From: Mantis religiosa
Lineage: Eukaryota; Arthropoda; Insecta; Mantodea; Mantidae
Assembly (NCBI GenBank): GCA_030765055.1
Contig: CM060953.1
Span: 8,522,300 to 8,586,299, forward strand
DNA length: 64,000 nucleotides
Direction of reading: 5' to 3'
The notes beneath the pieces are model-generated. The model searched no databases, was not told where the DNA came from, and saw only the letters and a list, made by a program, of their open reading frames with translations. Position numbers and translations under genes: made by a program. Shown piece after piece: positions 22,101 to 34,739 of the stretch. Numbering within the stretch: the stretch's first letter is position 1; every line of letters begins with the position of its first letter.

Positions 22101-22771
22101 AAATTGGCGCAAGATTTCTTGAGCGTTCGGGTCCCAAGTCCTCATTCGGTAGGTTTCGCCTATTTCCGTAAACACAGATGACAACTTTGAGACAGGAAAT
22201 GCGCTACACACTGCGACATCTGGTGGCTAATATGCTAAGCTTTCACACGTACGCCATTTCTTTTTTGAGCGAGCAATGAGTAAACAACTTTTCAATAGAT
22301 TAGTTTGCAAATGTTGTTACCGAATTATCGATTTGCATCGAATCGGATTGCTAGTTTTGTATAATTTCAGTGTAATAGTAAGTGGTGAACAATATTTCAT
22401 CGATTTTGTGCATTTGATTGTGTTATTCACGCAAATTAGTGTTATTTTGTGCAAATGACCTTTGTTGGCTCAGTGCCGTATTTTTAGTGAATATAAGTGA
22501 AACTTTAGGATTCCCTATTAATTAAAAACAAACGTGTGAAGTGTGATTGTTGTGCCGTTGTGCAGGAATGGCCAGCGTGCACGCATACATCTCTACAGTA
22601 GGATATTATATTGTGCCAAATTATTGGACGGTATTTACTGCCAGTTTTGTGTTCTCTTTCGTACATCATATCCTCATGTAGCATGGACTTCACAACAACC
22701 TCCCCTTCAGACAAAGATGTTCGCACGGAGCTCTGTCCTACTACATCAACGGTAGGAATAGCAGCTGTTTC

Positions 22772-24505
22772 ATGGATCGGGCACTTATAGTTGATCCACA
22801 GTTTCCCCTGCATCCTGATCATGTAACCATCCTTCAACAGGAGATGGTAGCCCGGTTGCAGGATGTTCAGTTTGCTGAGCAACATATCCCTCAACTCCTT
22901 GCAGCGGGCTCTGAGGGTAACAACTCCCAAGTTGCACCAGAAGAATTTCATAAAATGGTTCTGCACCGTGCTCCTATGGAGGTCATCACTACGTACCTCA
23001 CCAAGCACGAACATTCAACAACATCTGAATGGCAACAGGTCCCCACAAAGAGGAGACACCAACCACCTCAATGCAACGACATCACTGAGCACACACCTAC
23101 GTCAAATAAATTCTCTCCCCTTGCAATTGCAGCCTCCTCCTCAGTCGCAGAAGCCCCTCCTAGCACCACTCCAGTTAAACGACCCCGCATGGTACAAAGA
23201 CCCTGCCCACTTCAGTTACAAATGCTGACTCTACTCCATCAGATACCCCGATTCCCAGGGTGGCGAAACCACCTCCCATCTTCCTTCGTCAGCCAGAAGA
23301 CGGCAGAAAACTGCACACCTTCGCTGGGTATGACAAAACTATTACCCTCCGTAATATGCGCAACACAGTTGCCATCCTACTTGAAGATGCCAAAGTACAT
23401 CGTGAAGTACATCGCTGGTTAGAGGATAATCAAATCCCGTTTATAGCTACTCTCCTGCCTGAAGAAAGGCGGCTTCAGGTAACCATCAAAGATCTCCCTC
23501 AATATATCACTGAGGATGAGGTCAAGGACCAACTCCTTGGTCGAAGACTACCCATAATCAGTGTCAATCGGCTCCGCAGTATCCGCGGACCCACTCCAGG
23601 CCCTCTTCCACACTTCAGAGTAGCATTAGAGAAATCCAGTGAGGCCGATCTACAAAGTGAACAGGATGTTCTCTGCTACTGTCACTGTCGAGGCATACAA
23701 ACCGCCTTTCCGACCTCAACAGTGTTTAAACTGCCAGTAGTTTTACCATGGGGCGGAAGCCTGCAGACTGCCATCTGTTTGTTCTCACTGTGGGCAAACG
23801 GGCCATCTTCGCAATGCTTGTAGCAAGCTCACCATTACTAAACCCAGCTGTGCCAACTGCGGAGCTGAACACTCATGTCGATACGCCAAATGCCCTGTTT
23901 GGCAGGAAGCACGATATGAACTGGAAAGCACCAAGAAGGGAGCCCGAAGAATTCCAGTTCATGCTCCTCTCCGTGTACCCAATTCCCATGGGCTACCTAA
24001 GGAGGCTTTTTACGGTGCTCGTTTCCCAGGTCTCCCAGCTAGATCCCCAGTGCAATTCCCATCCTACACAGCAGCCGTCAAGAACGCTTCTGTGCCACCC
24101 CCTACCCAACCGCAAGGATGTCAGCTCTCTTCTACTCACCGTACAACACCTCCACCAACCTCATCGTCTGTTTCTACACCTCCCAGTTCTTCTCAACCAC
24201 AATTATCAAATACTATTCAACATTGCCTCAAACAGGCCATGCCTGAACCGCTCCCACCAAGAAGGTCGGCATCCTCTAAACCTGCCACTCCACCTCAATT
24301 GACATCTACTAACGATCATTCGAATCTACAGAGGATTGCGGACATTGCAGCCTTCAGCGAGGTAACTGATCGCATTCCTCCGCACTTGCAAATTAAATTT
24401 GCAGCTGCTCTGATGGAGGCTCTGCTCACAAGATCTCCACAAACGTCACCAGAAATGGTACTTATTCTAACAGTCTTCACCTTCTGCATTTCCAATGGCT
24501 ACTAG
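22772..24505 (+). pseudogene. LINE ORF1 (gag-like) with zinc knuckles, frameshifted
   Basis: The 22772 frame gives the variable N-terminus (proline/serine-rich to about 23180). A second frame, from 23260, gives the folded region KLHTFAGYDKTITLRNM, LPEERRLQVTIKDLP and PHFRVALEKSSE, as in the domain preceding zinc knuckles in Jockey-type ORF1. A third frame near 23715-23900 holds three CCHC-like knuckles (CLNCQxFYHGAEAC, CSHCGQTGHLRNAC, CANCGAEHSCRYAKC). A proline/serine/threonine-rich tail follows to 24505. It binds the element RNA in the family. At least two frameshifts make it non-functional. Confidence 0.75.
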
Positions 24506-27095
24506 ACACCAACGATACACAACTTTTCCAGGACTCAAGATCTGCTTCTGGAATGACAATGGTCTCCGCAGACAATTGGCGGAAGTTTCCAACTTTTTGT
24601 CTGTGCAGAAGGTGAATATCTTAATGGTGCAGGAAACCCATTTATCACCTCATATAAAATGTGGCATCCCAGGAATGTGATCCTATCGCACTGATCGAGC
24701 CGACGGCAGATGAGGTACTGCCATATACATTGACCGTGCCATTCAACACCATCAAATATTTATCCCTGCAACCAGTAATCTAGAGATCACCGACACCAGC
24801 AATGGTCCTTTGCACTTGTACTCAGTATTCGCGCCACCAACTCGCCCCCTACTTCCTTCTGAATTGGATCATCTCTTCACCTCCCCAGTTGCCCCGATTG
24901 CTGCGGGAGACTTCAATGCCAAGCACTGCAACTGTAACTCCTCCATTACCAACCATCGTGGGCGGACACTCCACAACTTCGTGGCGTCTAGGCTATCTCC
25001 GCTAGGGCTCCAAACCAACCTACAGTTTACTATGGAGACAAGGGACCACCTGACTGGCTTGATGTCCCCTGGTCCGCAAAGTGCGGCAGCACCTTACCCT
25101 CTTCACAGTTCCTTCTCTATCTTCAGATCATTATCCCATCCTCCTATCCTTCCCTGTTAAGCCCAACCACAAAGCTTCTCGAGGATTCCCACTTCCACGA
25201 AAGACCAATTGGAAGGAGTTTCCGATACGATTGGAACAAACCCAGCCCCCGCAACAGCCATGTCAAACTCCAGAAGAGATAGACACCATGGTTGATCTTT
25301 TCACCTACCAACTGACTACTGCTATCATGAACTCTTCTCCAAAATCAAAACCTAGCAGACTGAATATCGATCCTTTACCTCAGGCTATCCGTGAAACGAT
25401 TAAACAAAATAACAGGATGCGACGGAGCTTTTTACATAGTCGCTGCCCAGCAGATCGTCGTGAGTTTCGCCGACTTCAGGAGTTGGTCAAACTTCAACTC
25501 CAAGAATTTCGCAACGAGTGCTAGGAAAATAAGATCTCTCTTCGTGTAGAGGACAACTCCTTTTGGAGCATGACCAAATCCTTACTTCAAATCCCTCGCA
25601 AAGATCCACCGCTGCACCACGGACAGGAAGTCGCTCAGTCTGCAGGAAATGACCTTTAAGGCCGCGCAGTCACTCAGGAAGTTCAGGCGTACCTTTCCCA
25701 ACCCCATGATGATGTACTACCTCCCTCCATCTCCATCTCCGTAGCTGAAGTGCAGTGCCACATCACCAGCCTAAGTACATTCAAGTCGCCCGGCTTTGAC
25801 AACATAGCGAACGTAGTGCTAAAGGTTCTACCATTCCCTTGGGTGAAAGCATTAACCTTTCTCTTTAATGCAATCCTCAAGCTTTGATACTTCCCAAAGG
25901 CCTGGAAGCACGAAAAGGTCATCGCTATCTGCAAACCTGGGAAAGACGGAACGTCCCCGGAGAGCTACACACCCATCAGTTTGCTTCCAACACTGAGTAA
26001 ACTGATGGAAAAACTTATTCTAAGGACTATCTTGAATCGACACAATATTGTCATAGCGGAGCAATTCGGCTTGCGCTCTCAGCATTCCACTCAACACCAA
26101 CTACTTCGTCTGGTCGATGAAGTTTACACAGCCTTTAACAGGAAGCAGTTCGTTTCAGCACTACTCCTAGATATCACCAGAGCATTCGACAGTGTATGGC
26201 ACGAAGGCTTACTCTGCCGTCTCATCACCCACAAACCCCTTCCTACTTAATACATCTCATTCACTCGTACCTCACTGACAGAAACTTTGCTGTCTCTCAC
26301 GACGGAATCTTATCCTCATCCGACCCCATTAGAGCTGGCATTCCCCAAGGTAGTGTCCTGGCACCCACTCTCTTCCTTCTATACATCAACACCCTACCAT
26401 CCCTGCCACGCTGCTTGCTGTATCTCTTTGCTGACGATACAGCTGTCACCTCCACATCATCAGAGTTCAACCTGTGTACTCGCAGGATTCAACAATATAC
26501 TGATCTCCTTACCACCTGGTTCGAACGTTGGCGCCTACGCGTCCACCCAAAAAAGAGTCAGGCCATCACCTATCGACGACGAATAGCGGACCTTCCACCA
26601 ATTCGTCTAGCTGGTGAGGACGTCCATTGGAAAACTTACGTTAAGTATCTTGGTGTTCTACTTGACATCAAATTGACGTGGAGAGACCACATTACATATT
26701 TGGCTAATAAAGTCAGCAAAAGAATGGGTATGCTCTGTCCTCTCTATAACCGACGATCGGTGATGTCTCTGCCTACAAAACTGCTCCTGTATAAGCAAGT
26801 ACTCCGGCCAGCCATCACATACGGGAGTAGCAGTTAAGTCTCACCTGCACTGCCTTGAAATTCCACAATCCCGCTTCCTCCTCATTGCCATACACTCCCC
26901 TTGGTACATCCCCAATCTAGTTAGCCGACGTGACCTACGTATCCCCACAATAACAGACTACATCCATACCCTTTCACGTTCCTTCTATCAAAACCTCTCC
27001 CACAACTTCAACTCCCTCATCCGCGGTCTAGGTGAGTATGGCATCGATCCTGGAGAGCGCTACATACGCCCAAGGCTGCTTCTAGGCAGATAAAA
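24495..27095 (+). pseudogene. LINE ORF2: AP endonuclease and reverse transcriptase, frameshifted
   Basis: The ATG at 24495 overlaps the end of ORF1. The endonuclease shows LKICFWNDNGLR and ILMVQETHLS, then IAAGDFNAKH near 24900. The reverse transcriptase starts about 25940 with FGLRSQHSTQHQL, LLLDITRAFDSVWHEGL (motif A), IPQGSVLAPTLFLLYIN (motif B) and YLFADDTAV (catalytic ADD, near 26430). Then come the conserved KYLGVLLDIKLTW and RPAITYGSS regions. Several stops and frame changes (about 24680, 25524, 26250, 26838) inactivate it. The order of domains and lack of RNase H fit the Jockey clade. Confidence 0.8.
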
Positions 27096-27242
27096 TAACA
27101 CATCAGATGGCTTATATACAACTCCAACCTCATCTCCTGCCGCATATTATCCTTCCTTACAAAACACTCCACTGCCAGTAGAGAGTCTAGCCCTGATCTG
27201 GCTTGAGACCGAAGGTCTGACATTCAGATCTGCAATGTCCAG

Positions 27243-27244
<2 letters not shown>

Positions 27245-27292
<48 letters not shown>
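27245..27292 (+). repeat. (GT)24 microsatellite at LINE 3' end
   Basis: Uninterrupted GT dinucleotides directly after the LINE 3' untranslated region. Confidence 0.95.
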
Positions 27293-27293
<1 letters not shown>

Positions 27294-27404
27294 TTTCTTG
27301 ATCAATTTTGAGGTTAATTATTAGCTAACTAGTTTACAACAAATCTAAAAGCAAGACTATGTTATCAATGTTATGGCTCTCAAAAGGGGACACTATTTTT
27401 CGTC

Positions 27405-27692
27405 TACTTCCGTATAACTGTGATCTGAATGCAATTGAGCTGGCGTGGGAAAAAATAAAGAAAGTTTACAAAGTACGCAATGCTAACGAGAGCCACAAAT
27501 CTGCGGAAACTTGCAATAGAAGCGTCGGATTGGAAAGCATATGATAAGAAGGTCCAAGAGCTGGAAATGCAATATTTGAGAAACGATGGTGTAATAGAAA
27601 AAGTAATTAATGAAATTATTAACACATTAGAAGATACCAGCGATGGAAGTGACGTAGTAGACTTGGAAATCGAACAGTCACAAAGCGAGTGA
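27405..27692 (+). pseudogene. IS630-like DDE transposase C-terminus
   Basis: The frame RLLPYNCDLNAIELAWEKIK carries the final catalytic acidic residue motif (DLNPIEL in intact relatives, with P changed to A here). After a frameshift near 27480 it continues as LRKLAIEASDWKAYDKKVQEL and an acidic tail ending at 27692. This is the conserved C-terminal helix region of a transposase family common in insects. The same motif, with the same N-A change, is in copies 1 and 2 of the composite element, which supports one family. Confidence 0.7.
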
Positions 27693-27947
27693 GTGTTTAT
27701 AACTCTCATAATATTTGTTTTCTATTTTCACAGCATATCGGATGGAGTTCAATTGTTTGTTGCCACATCTCATACTTACGGCACATATCTTCGCTTATTT
27801 TTCCGCAATTTGGCTGAATTGTGTTTTTCAAGGTTGACCACACTGCAGAAACAGAAACGTGTTAGCTCTCTCTTGTTCCCCTCTACCCGCACCACACCGT
27901 AAATCCAGCGCTCAAGAAATCTTGCGGATATAGTAAACGACGCTTTT

Positions 27948-28595
27948 AAGCTTGTAAATGACTGTGTGAGGATTTTAAATCAGCTGGCAAAACAGAATAA
28001 AGTTACCCTTGTGTGGATGCCAGGATATGAAGGAATCGAAGGCAATGAAATTGCCGATCGCTTTGCCAAAGAAGATACTAATACCTCTTTTATTGGCCGT
28101 CAACCTTTCTGTGGTGTACCAAGTAGCTATATCAAAGATAAGATAAAGGCTTGGGAAATCAAGAAAGTCAATCGCTATTGGGAAAATGTTCCAAAGCAGG
28201 ATCATGTAAAGGAGTCATTGAACGCTCTGCAAAGAGATCCAAGAGGATCCTTGCTCTCAACAAACAGGAGTTAAGGCTAATAAATGGCCTTCTAGCTGGA
28301 CACTACCCTCTGAAAGATCATCTCTATAAGATGGGTAAGATTGGGACGAATATTTGTAGATTCTGTAAAGAAGAAAAAGAAACGACACTACACACTCTTT
28401 GTGAGTGTGAAGCCATTGCCTGGAAAAGATTAAGGCATCTGGAGTCGAGTTTTCCAACTCCAGGACAGATTGCCTTACTAGCACCCGAATAACCCAGCCT
28501 TAATATAAGCTGGGACTTGTAGAGTAGGGTAATGCACAATAGATCTATTAGATCGCAGTGCTGAGAAATCGCAAGGGCTTTCACTACCCCTTTTC

Positions 28596-28657
<62 letters not shown>

Positions 28658-28668
28658 CCATCATCATC
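27948..28668 (+). mobile_element. 5'-truncated LINE tail with RNase H domain and ATC repeat
   Basis: The coding part reads KVTLVWMPGYEGIEGNEIAD, the RNase H C-terminal block with its aspartate. After one frameshift it reads RLINGLLAGHYPLKDHLYKM, CRFCKEEKETTLHTLCECE (CCHC-type finger) and ends near 28491. A 3' untranslated region and an ATC microsatellite (28597-28668) follow. The duplication AACGACGCTTT at 27936-27946 and 28669-28679 bounds it, showing a target-primed insertion truncated at the 5' end. The RNase H domain sets it apart from the Jockey element next door; clade (I or a relative) is uncertain. Confidence 0.82.
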
Positions 28669-28679
28669 AACGACGCTTT

Positions 28680-29369
28680 ACAGCTAGGTACGATTATTTG
28701 CTAAGCCAACTGCTACAGAAATATATCTGCTTTTTACAATTATGTTGGTAAGTGTAAAATTATTCGGTTGATTTGTACTTAATCGTTTACTTTTTTCGCA
28801 TCGCATGTTTTGACAGGCTGTTGACAAGCAGAAGGTTTTTGCTGCGTACCCACCCTGGTTTTGGCTTTAACCGTAGATTGAAATTTTGGTGATGCAGGAT
28901 GGGGTGTGATTGTTTTGTTGAGGAATTTTTACAAAGTAGCTTTTCTTGCTCCTCTGATTTTGAACACGATGGTAAATTTTGTAGCCAAACAGCTCATTTG
29001 AAGATTATGGAGTTCAGCTTTTGCTGCTGTTCGGATTAACTCCAGTGTTACCTCGGATGCCCGTATGCCTGGAAAAGCATGAAGCGGCGTCTCGTAGCGT
29101 TGTAATCTCCTAGAGAGCGAACCAGGGCGCTTCTATGTGTTGGAAGTTGAGCGCAAAATTTATCGTTTACTTTAAAGTTTTTCGTCTACCTTTATTGAAT
29201 GAAAGGGACTTTTCAGTAAATAGTCAATTCTATTCATTTTAAAACAATTCTACGTTGTACAACAAACACTTGAGGATTTGATTACTTACAGAAGGAATTT
29301 GCAGGTTGTTTAATATCTACAAATAATAGGGCACTGCTTTGTGGACCTTGAAAGAAAAACGAAGGAGAA
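28680..29369. other. no recognisable feature
   Basis: Mixed composition, no matching motifs on either strand. Confidence 0.4.
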
Positions 29370-29840
29370 GAAAATATATTTCAAGCAGTTCAGCATATAA
29401 ACACAGCAAAATATAAAATGATTTTAGTCAGAAAACTTGCAAACAAGGAGCCCGTTCAAAAGCAATTAGTGGAGTGCTTTTATAAAGTAGATTACTGTTG
29501 TCTTATAAGTTTCGTGAGGCACTTTCAGCTGCTGATATCCCATTGTGGAAAATTAATAATCCCAAACTGAAACATTTCCTCAACAAATACACACACCATC
29601 ATAGGTCCGAGAAAGTACACTGCGTAAGACATATTCAGAACGCTCCTACAATGAAGTACCTAATCTCATTTTTACAAAAACAACTAACGGATCAGTTCGT
29701 ATGGATATCAACTGATGACAGCACTGATGCTGGGGCCTGTTTTATTGCTAATGTAATCGTTGGTGCCTTAATAAGGAGTAAAAGACCATACCATAATTTT
29801 CTAAATGTGTGTGAATTACCAGCCACTAACACATGACTGT
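29370..29840 (+). pseudogene. hAT-derived relic, CGGBP1-like
   Basis: Frames read QHINTAKYKMILVRKLANK, then, from 29498, FREALSAADIPLWKINNPK, LKHFLNKYTHHH, ISTDDSTDAGACFIANVIVG. This matches the region between the BED-type finger and first catalytic aspartate in the hAT group related to the CGG-repeat-binding protein. It is broken after 29836 and lacks the rest of the transposase. Confidence 0.6.
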
Positions 29841-30551
29841 GTCTGATGGACTCATTGAAATTTTTATGACCTTCTGGTACTACTTTTAGTCGTTACAGAT
29901 GCAGCTAATTAAAATCAGGACAAACACTCAAAGGTATATTTCCTAACTTAATTCCTAACAATGTCTGGCACATGCCCAGCATCGCATTATTAAGACAATG
30001 CAGAATTCTTTCCACATTCTTTCCAATTAGTAGATTGAACTGCGGATCAGGACTACTTAAAATGAATCCCCTAATATTTACGTTCTTTTAACATATGTAG
30101 TATTTTTGTATATCTGTTTATTGCATTGAATATTAAAGCTGTAGCTATAAAATAGTACAGAAACAAATGAGTGTTTCGCTGATACGGCTTAGAACGCTGC
30201 TTAGACCACCTTTGGACGGGCATTACTCTCTGGACCACAGAACATCTAACATCAATTGACTACTTTAGAATACCCTTGGGATGTGATGCACACGCCATCT
30301 ATGAGGATCGACGTTAACCGCTGTCAAAATGGCGCGTTTATTTGAGAGTGTGTCGAACATAAAGGCGGCGTAATCTTAATAAGAAAATCTAAATACGTGA
30401 GGTTTTACAAAACCGTGAAATTCACGTTATTGAAAATGCGGAAATGTGATATTTACATCAACTGAACCAGAAGTCAGGATAGCTTGACTTCTCTTTCACG
30501 GTCAGTAAGACATAGAAATGTATTTTCATGTATTTTGGCATGTTACAGTAA
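29841..30551. other. no recognisable feature
   Basis: Probably remainder of the hAT element and its flank; no motif recognised. Confidence 0.35.
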
Positions 30552-30645
30552 TGGTCAGCCGGCCCTCGTAGCCATGGTCGTTAGAACGTATGTCTCTAGC
30601 GTTCCACCGCGTAGAGGGTCGCGGGTTCGAGTCCCGGGTGTTTAT
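30552..30645 (+). mobile_element. tRNA-like SINE head
   Basis: CCCTCGTAGCCATGGTCGTT resembles a box A region, and GCGGGTTCGAGTCCCGG at about 30611-30636 is a strong box B with a T-arm stem. The 5' and 3' acceptor strands do not pair well and there is no 3' tail of a real tRNA gene, so a SINE or tRNA pseudogene is more likely. Confidence 0.55.
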
Positions 30646-31059
30646 GTGTATAGTGTATGTGTGTGAAATCAGATAGGTAATTAAGCGGAAACAATAAAAA
30701 ACGGTTAAATAAGGAAAATAAAAATGTTTATCTATATACATATATATTTTTTTTTGATAAAAGAATGGCTGCATATAAAGGGTAAATGATGTTATTACTA
30801 AAGCAGGTGCCGATTATATTTATATTATATTTAGAATCTTTCAGGAAAATACATTTGTTTCAATTATTATACAACATTTTCCATAAATTATAAATAATTT
30901 AGCAGTTTATGGTGTATAATGCTTTATTAAAAAGCATTACATTTACAGAAGTAAACGTTTTCTACATAAGAAATAAAAACCATTTGATGTGTTGTATTCA
31001 CATGACTTTCTCTACTCTTATACAAATTATCATTAATACACAACTGGTAAAGTCTGTTT

Positions 31060-31570
31060 AGTTAATGCGTGTGCACATCGACCTCTGCCTTTGACAAACC
31101 CTTATGATCGTTTTACAAGACAGACCCTCCTTCTCGCAGTCCTTTCTGCAAGGTTGCCACCTTTCTCGATACGTTATGGGTATCATACGAGGTTTCGTCT
31201 AAATAAATTATCTTATATCCATTACTGCAAAACTTCCTTAGTTTTGATATAGATATATATATATATATCGCCAAGCTAAAATTCTACTGGTTTCCATAAT
31301 AACCCTTAACTTATTCGAAGTGCGGTATTTGAAATCCAGCTCCTTTAGGAGACCGCGCAAAGTGAAATGTCCATAAGGGAAATCACAAATTTCTTGCAAA
31401 TGTGCAACCAATTCGTCTAAGGTGGGAATGGAATTTATACATTTATACATTTCTCGACGAATTAAATCTCATGTGAAATTATCTACTTTAGAGAAACGTT
31501 TCCTTTTTTTTCCGTACTTGATCGGCGTCTTTGGTATTCCTTTCGTCCCAATATTTCTTACTGTATTTCT
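31060..31570 (-). pseudogene. IS630-like DDE transposase N-terminal and first catalytic region
   Basis: On the minus strand, CINSIPTLDELVAHLQEICD and TLRGLLKELDFKYRTSNKLR correspond to the helix-turn-helix linker of this transposase family, followed after a frame change by IIYLDETSYDTHN, the first catalytic aspartate (YLDET). The C-terminal part is missing. Together with the DLNPIEL-type tails elsewhere this shows several copies of related elements in the window. Confidence 0.6.
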
Positions 31571-32790
31571 ATGAATACAGGTTTATTGCACGACCCCTTA
31601 CCAAGATTATTTTTAAGCACACATTTATATATGTTCAAAACATTTGCTTAGAAAGAGCTCCCGTTATAACTTTAAGGCTTTTCCTGTAATATAACTCGAC
31701 CCAGTTATTCACACTATTGTCTTCACTTTGATTATTTTTACTTGACTGAAAGTAATCTACTACTTCATTTGCATTTACCACTGCATTTCCCTTCTACGGT
31801 CTCCACATGGTGACAAACAACGAATTCCTGCACGTAATAAAACAGATCAACTGAAAGTTGGAACTTTGGCAACTGAGACTCCACGTGGAGTAGACATGCG
31901 ACTGTCACTTCGAGAAAATCAGGGTTGTTATTGGTCCTCAATGACAGAGTTCCATTTCTGAAATGTGGAGATAGATTTATGACGTTCATTAGTGGGCGGT
32001 CGGTTCAGGTTCCTTTGACTCCGAACTGCACACCCCTTGACTAGACCGACTTTATCACAGCTGGTCATTTTGTAGTATACCTACCTACACATCACTTTCT
32101 CTACTCTTGTACAAACACTTATTGCTCTATCTACTTCAAGATAAACATTATCTCATTGTAGTTACAAGGGAATACAGTAGACTAAGTGATAGTCTAATGT
32201 TTTAAACAGCTGATCGTTACATAATGACTTTAATGTTCTTTCTGCATGGTAAAGGGATAATAAGTGACCTCGCACTTGATAAAAGTATAAGTATTACAAA
32301 ATTCAAACATACAAGGAATATATCACAAATGATTCATGCCACAAAAAAGTGTACACGAGATAAATTGTATTTTAACGAGAACTACATTTTTTTGTATAGT
32401 TTACAATTTATACTAATACCATATGGAATAAAAAGAACTTCTGAGGACATTCCCAGAAAATTCAAGATATAGGCTTCATTTGATATAAAAATATCTTAAA
32501 CATAGGTGAGGCGTGAGTTTCAAAGCAAGGGAACCTCCAAGTAATATGTTCATTAAAATAAGAGAGAATAATGATTCAAAGAACTAAAGTTACTCTCCAG
32601 TATTCTTTCTATTCTACAGTCACACGTAGGCCCTGCTCACACAACCATCTTCTCCTCTCCACTCAGACATTGCCTGACCCACATCACATGAACATGTCTA
32701 AAATGTAGAAATATGGAATTAACAGTTTTGTTATTAACTTAAAACTTCACAACAGTTTCTTATTTGTCATCACTAAGTACCAATCAAAGT
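31571..32790. other. no recognisable gene
   Basis: A 27-base string ACTTTCTCTACTCTT plus flanks occurs at about 31002 and again at 32091, bracketing the DDE relic; otherwise nothing recognised. A 74-codon minus-strand frame at 31765-31989 has no family resemblance. Confidence 0.35.
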
Positions 32791-32799
32791 AATGACCGC

Positions 32800-33040
32800 C
32801 TTGGTAGCGTAGATGGTAGCATGTCTGCCTCACGTTCAAGAGGTCCCGAGTTCGAATCTCGGTCAGGGTGAGTTACCTGCATAAGGTTTTTCCGGGGTTT
32901 TCCCTTATCCTTACAGACGAATGTCAGGTAGCTCTAAGCTCCATGGATCCTGGACACATATGAGCATCATTTCACCCATTTCATTCACTGCCCGATATTC
33001 CGATATGACTTAATGTTGGAGGACGTAAAATTACAAAAAT
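32800..33040 (+). mobile_element. tRNA-derived SINE, copy 2
   Basis: Same family as 19544-19780: TTGGTAGCGTAGATGGTAGC, box B GAGTTCGAATCTCGG, body GGTTTTTCCGGGGTTTTCCC and 3' block ending GGACGTAAAATTAC. Flanking AATCAAAGTAAT (32785-32796) and AATCAAAGTAATT (33039-33051) look like the target duplication. Confidence 0.85.
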
Positions 33041-33420
33041 CAAAGTAATTGTATTGAAATATACTTACAGTTGTATTTAAAAGGGACACATGAAACAAAA
33101 GAAGTAAACTTTTCTTTCCACACTACAGAGATTTCACGTGACAAAATCTGTCAGTACTTCCTAAATATCAATGGTCGTGATTGCTTCTGGAAACCTACAT
33201 AGCGTGGTATTCAAAGATACAAATGTGTTAATACAGTATTGAATGAGTTTTGCAGAAATGGTCACTCGAATCTAAGCAGTTGTCAAATTGTCCGCAACAC
33301 TGAATATTTGCTAATGAAGTTTGAAAATGTATCCAGAGCAAATAAAGTATGTTCTGGCAAATTTTCTAATTCTCATATTTCCCGGGAAAATATGAGTTAA
33401 TTGGAGAAGTTAATGTCATG

Positions 33421-33545
33421 TTGGCATGTTGGCCATGGTAGCTCAATGGGTAAGAGTGACTGGATGGAAACCAGGAGATCTGTGATTCAAATCCCAGGCA
33501 TGGCATTGAATTTTTCATGTTGACTCTAGGTAAAGATAATGTTTG
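33421..33545 (+). mobile_element. second tRNA-like SINE family
   Basis: GGTAGCTCAATGGGTAAGAG (box A) and GTGATTCAAATCCCAGG (box B), then a body beginning GGCATTGAATTTTTC. The same body without a good head occurs at 43500-43575. Confidence 0.7.
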
Positions 33546-33744
33546 TTATCTGGTGTTTACTGTGAAATAGTGGTTTTGTCTTTGAGTTCTCAGTTCCTTT
33601 TAAACAGCCATGGGGAAAAGAAAAAGGAAATGCTATACGCTACATCAGAAAATATAATAGACACAAAACTCAAACCGAAATTTCTTCTGACTTAGGAATT
33701 GCTTGTACACTTTATTTAGAGTCATCAGTGACAAAGAAAGCTTA

Positions 33745-33790
33745 CCCCGACTCACATTCAAACTCAGGACCTCTTGAACGTAGGCTGTTT
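33745..33790 (-). mobile_element. fragment of the first SINE family, reversed
   Basis: CTCAGGACCTCTTGAACGT is the reverse complement of the ACGTTCAAGAGGTCCTGAG box B region of that SINE. Confidence 0.55.
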
Positions 33791-34739
33791 AGGCATTACA
33801 TCAGTGCGAAAAGTTATAGTGAAAAAGCTGTAAGTTGATTAAAATGTTTTACAAAGTGAGTTGTGTGCATTTAATGCAGGAAAAGTGAACTAAGTCAAAG
33901 ATAACTGAATGGTTTACTGCAGAGATGCCATCGAGTATAGCCGGGGGGTGACTCCCCTCCTTTTTCCCTTCTCCAGTTGTTTGCCTTTAGGCATGGGGGT
34001 GTAGGGGAACAGCTCAATAACATTGGCTACTGTAGTCACCTTTGTGTTTTAAACCAAATGCAAGTAAGCAGCGGACAGTCAACATGCCCCGTTACAGAGC
34101 CTGACATCAACAGATTAATAGCTAAGAAGAATAACAACTCCGCTTAAATTATGAAATAATAATTATTAACATGTAGCTATAAAAGTGTAATTCACAACCC
34201 ACATTATGCACATAAAAATATGAATAAATAGTTTAACAACCTGCCACTGAATCTTCTGCACACTCTTCCTCTCCCCAGTATCTATTACGTCACCTCCGAA
34301 GGTTAACTAGGAGGGGGAGAAGCTAACCACCCTGTTTCCCCTCAGTGACACCACTGGTTTAGTGAGACCAATTTCTAAATAATGTTTGCTTTGCACATAT
34401 CTTTATTGTTTGTAAATTTTTATATACGCAGGCCTACTGTATTATTTTAAAATATAATCCATTATCAAAGCCTCATTTATAAATAATTCAAAGTTACAAG
34501 TAATCTTTCCCTTGATATACATATACATCAGGTTCAGCTGTACTTACAGTGAAATCATCTTCTTTGACGGTTTACTTTCTTTGTATGGAGGACTCTTATG
34601 TCTCCTAAGGTTCAGATGTCTGTTAATGAGCAGTTACTTCTGGATCAGGATGAGGGGTGATCTGATACCTGGTATGGGAGTGAGGAATTATATGATATGA
34701 ATGAAAGGAAAGTTCATAATTGAGCAACTGATGGAATGG

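Larger units (their letters stand above)
22267..27292 (+). mobile_element. Jockey-clade non-LTR retrotransposon, near full length, decayed
   Basis: Two coding regions in LINE order (a nucleic-acid-binding ORF1, then endonuclease and reverse transcriptase) end in a GT microsatellite. Both are broken by frameshifts and stops. The insertion site within the older DNA transposon can be read on both sides. Its exact target duplication is blurred by a T-rich stretch (ATTTCTTTT on the left, GTCTTTCTT on the right). Confidence 0.8.
22108..27934 (-). mobile_element. composite-family DNA transposon, copy 3, split by a LINE
   Basis: The ends match as inverted repeats: CGCAAGATTTCTTGAGCG at 22108-22125, and its reverse complement at 27909-27926. 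The block 22130-22262 matches, reversed, the right subterminal block of copies 1 and 2 (AGCTTAGCATATTAGCCAC). 27293-27345 matches GTTTACAAC...GATCAA of the same copies. 27359-27900 holds the DDE tail and the left end. The Jockey LINE interrupts it between GATCAA and AAGCTTAG. This copy lacks the captured LINE tail and LTR of copies 1 and 2, so it shows the older arrangement. Confidence 0.65.

Noticed and set aside
27966..28492. Host RNase H gene
   Set aside because: Truncated, frameshifted, followed by a CCHC finger and an ATC microsatellite and bounded by a target duplication: a LINE tail.
30552..30645. Functional tRNA gene
   Set aside because: T-arm is good but acceptor and D arms do not fold convincingly; called a SINE or pseudogene head.
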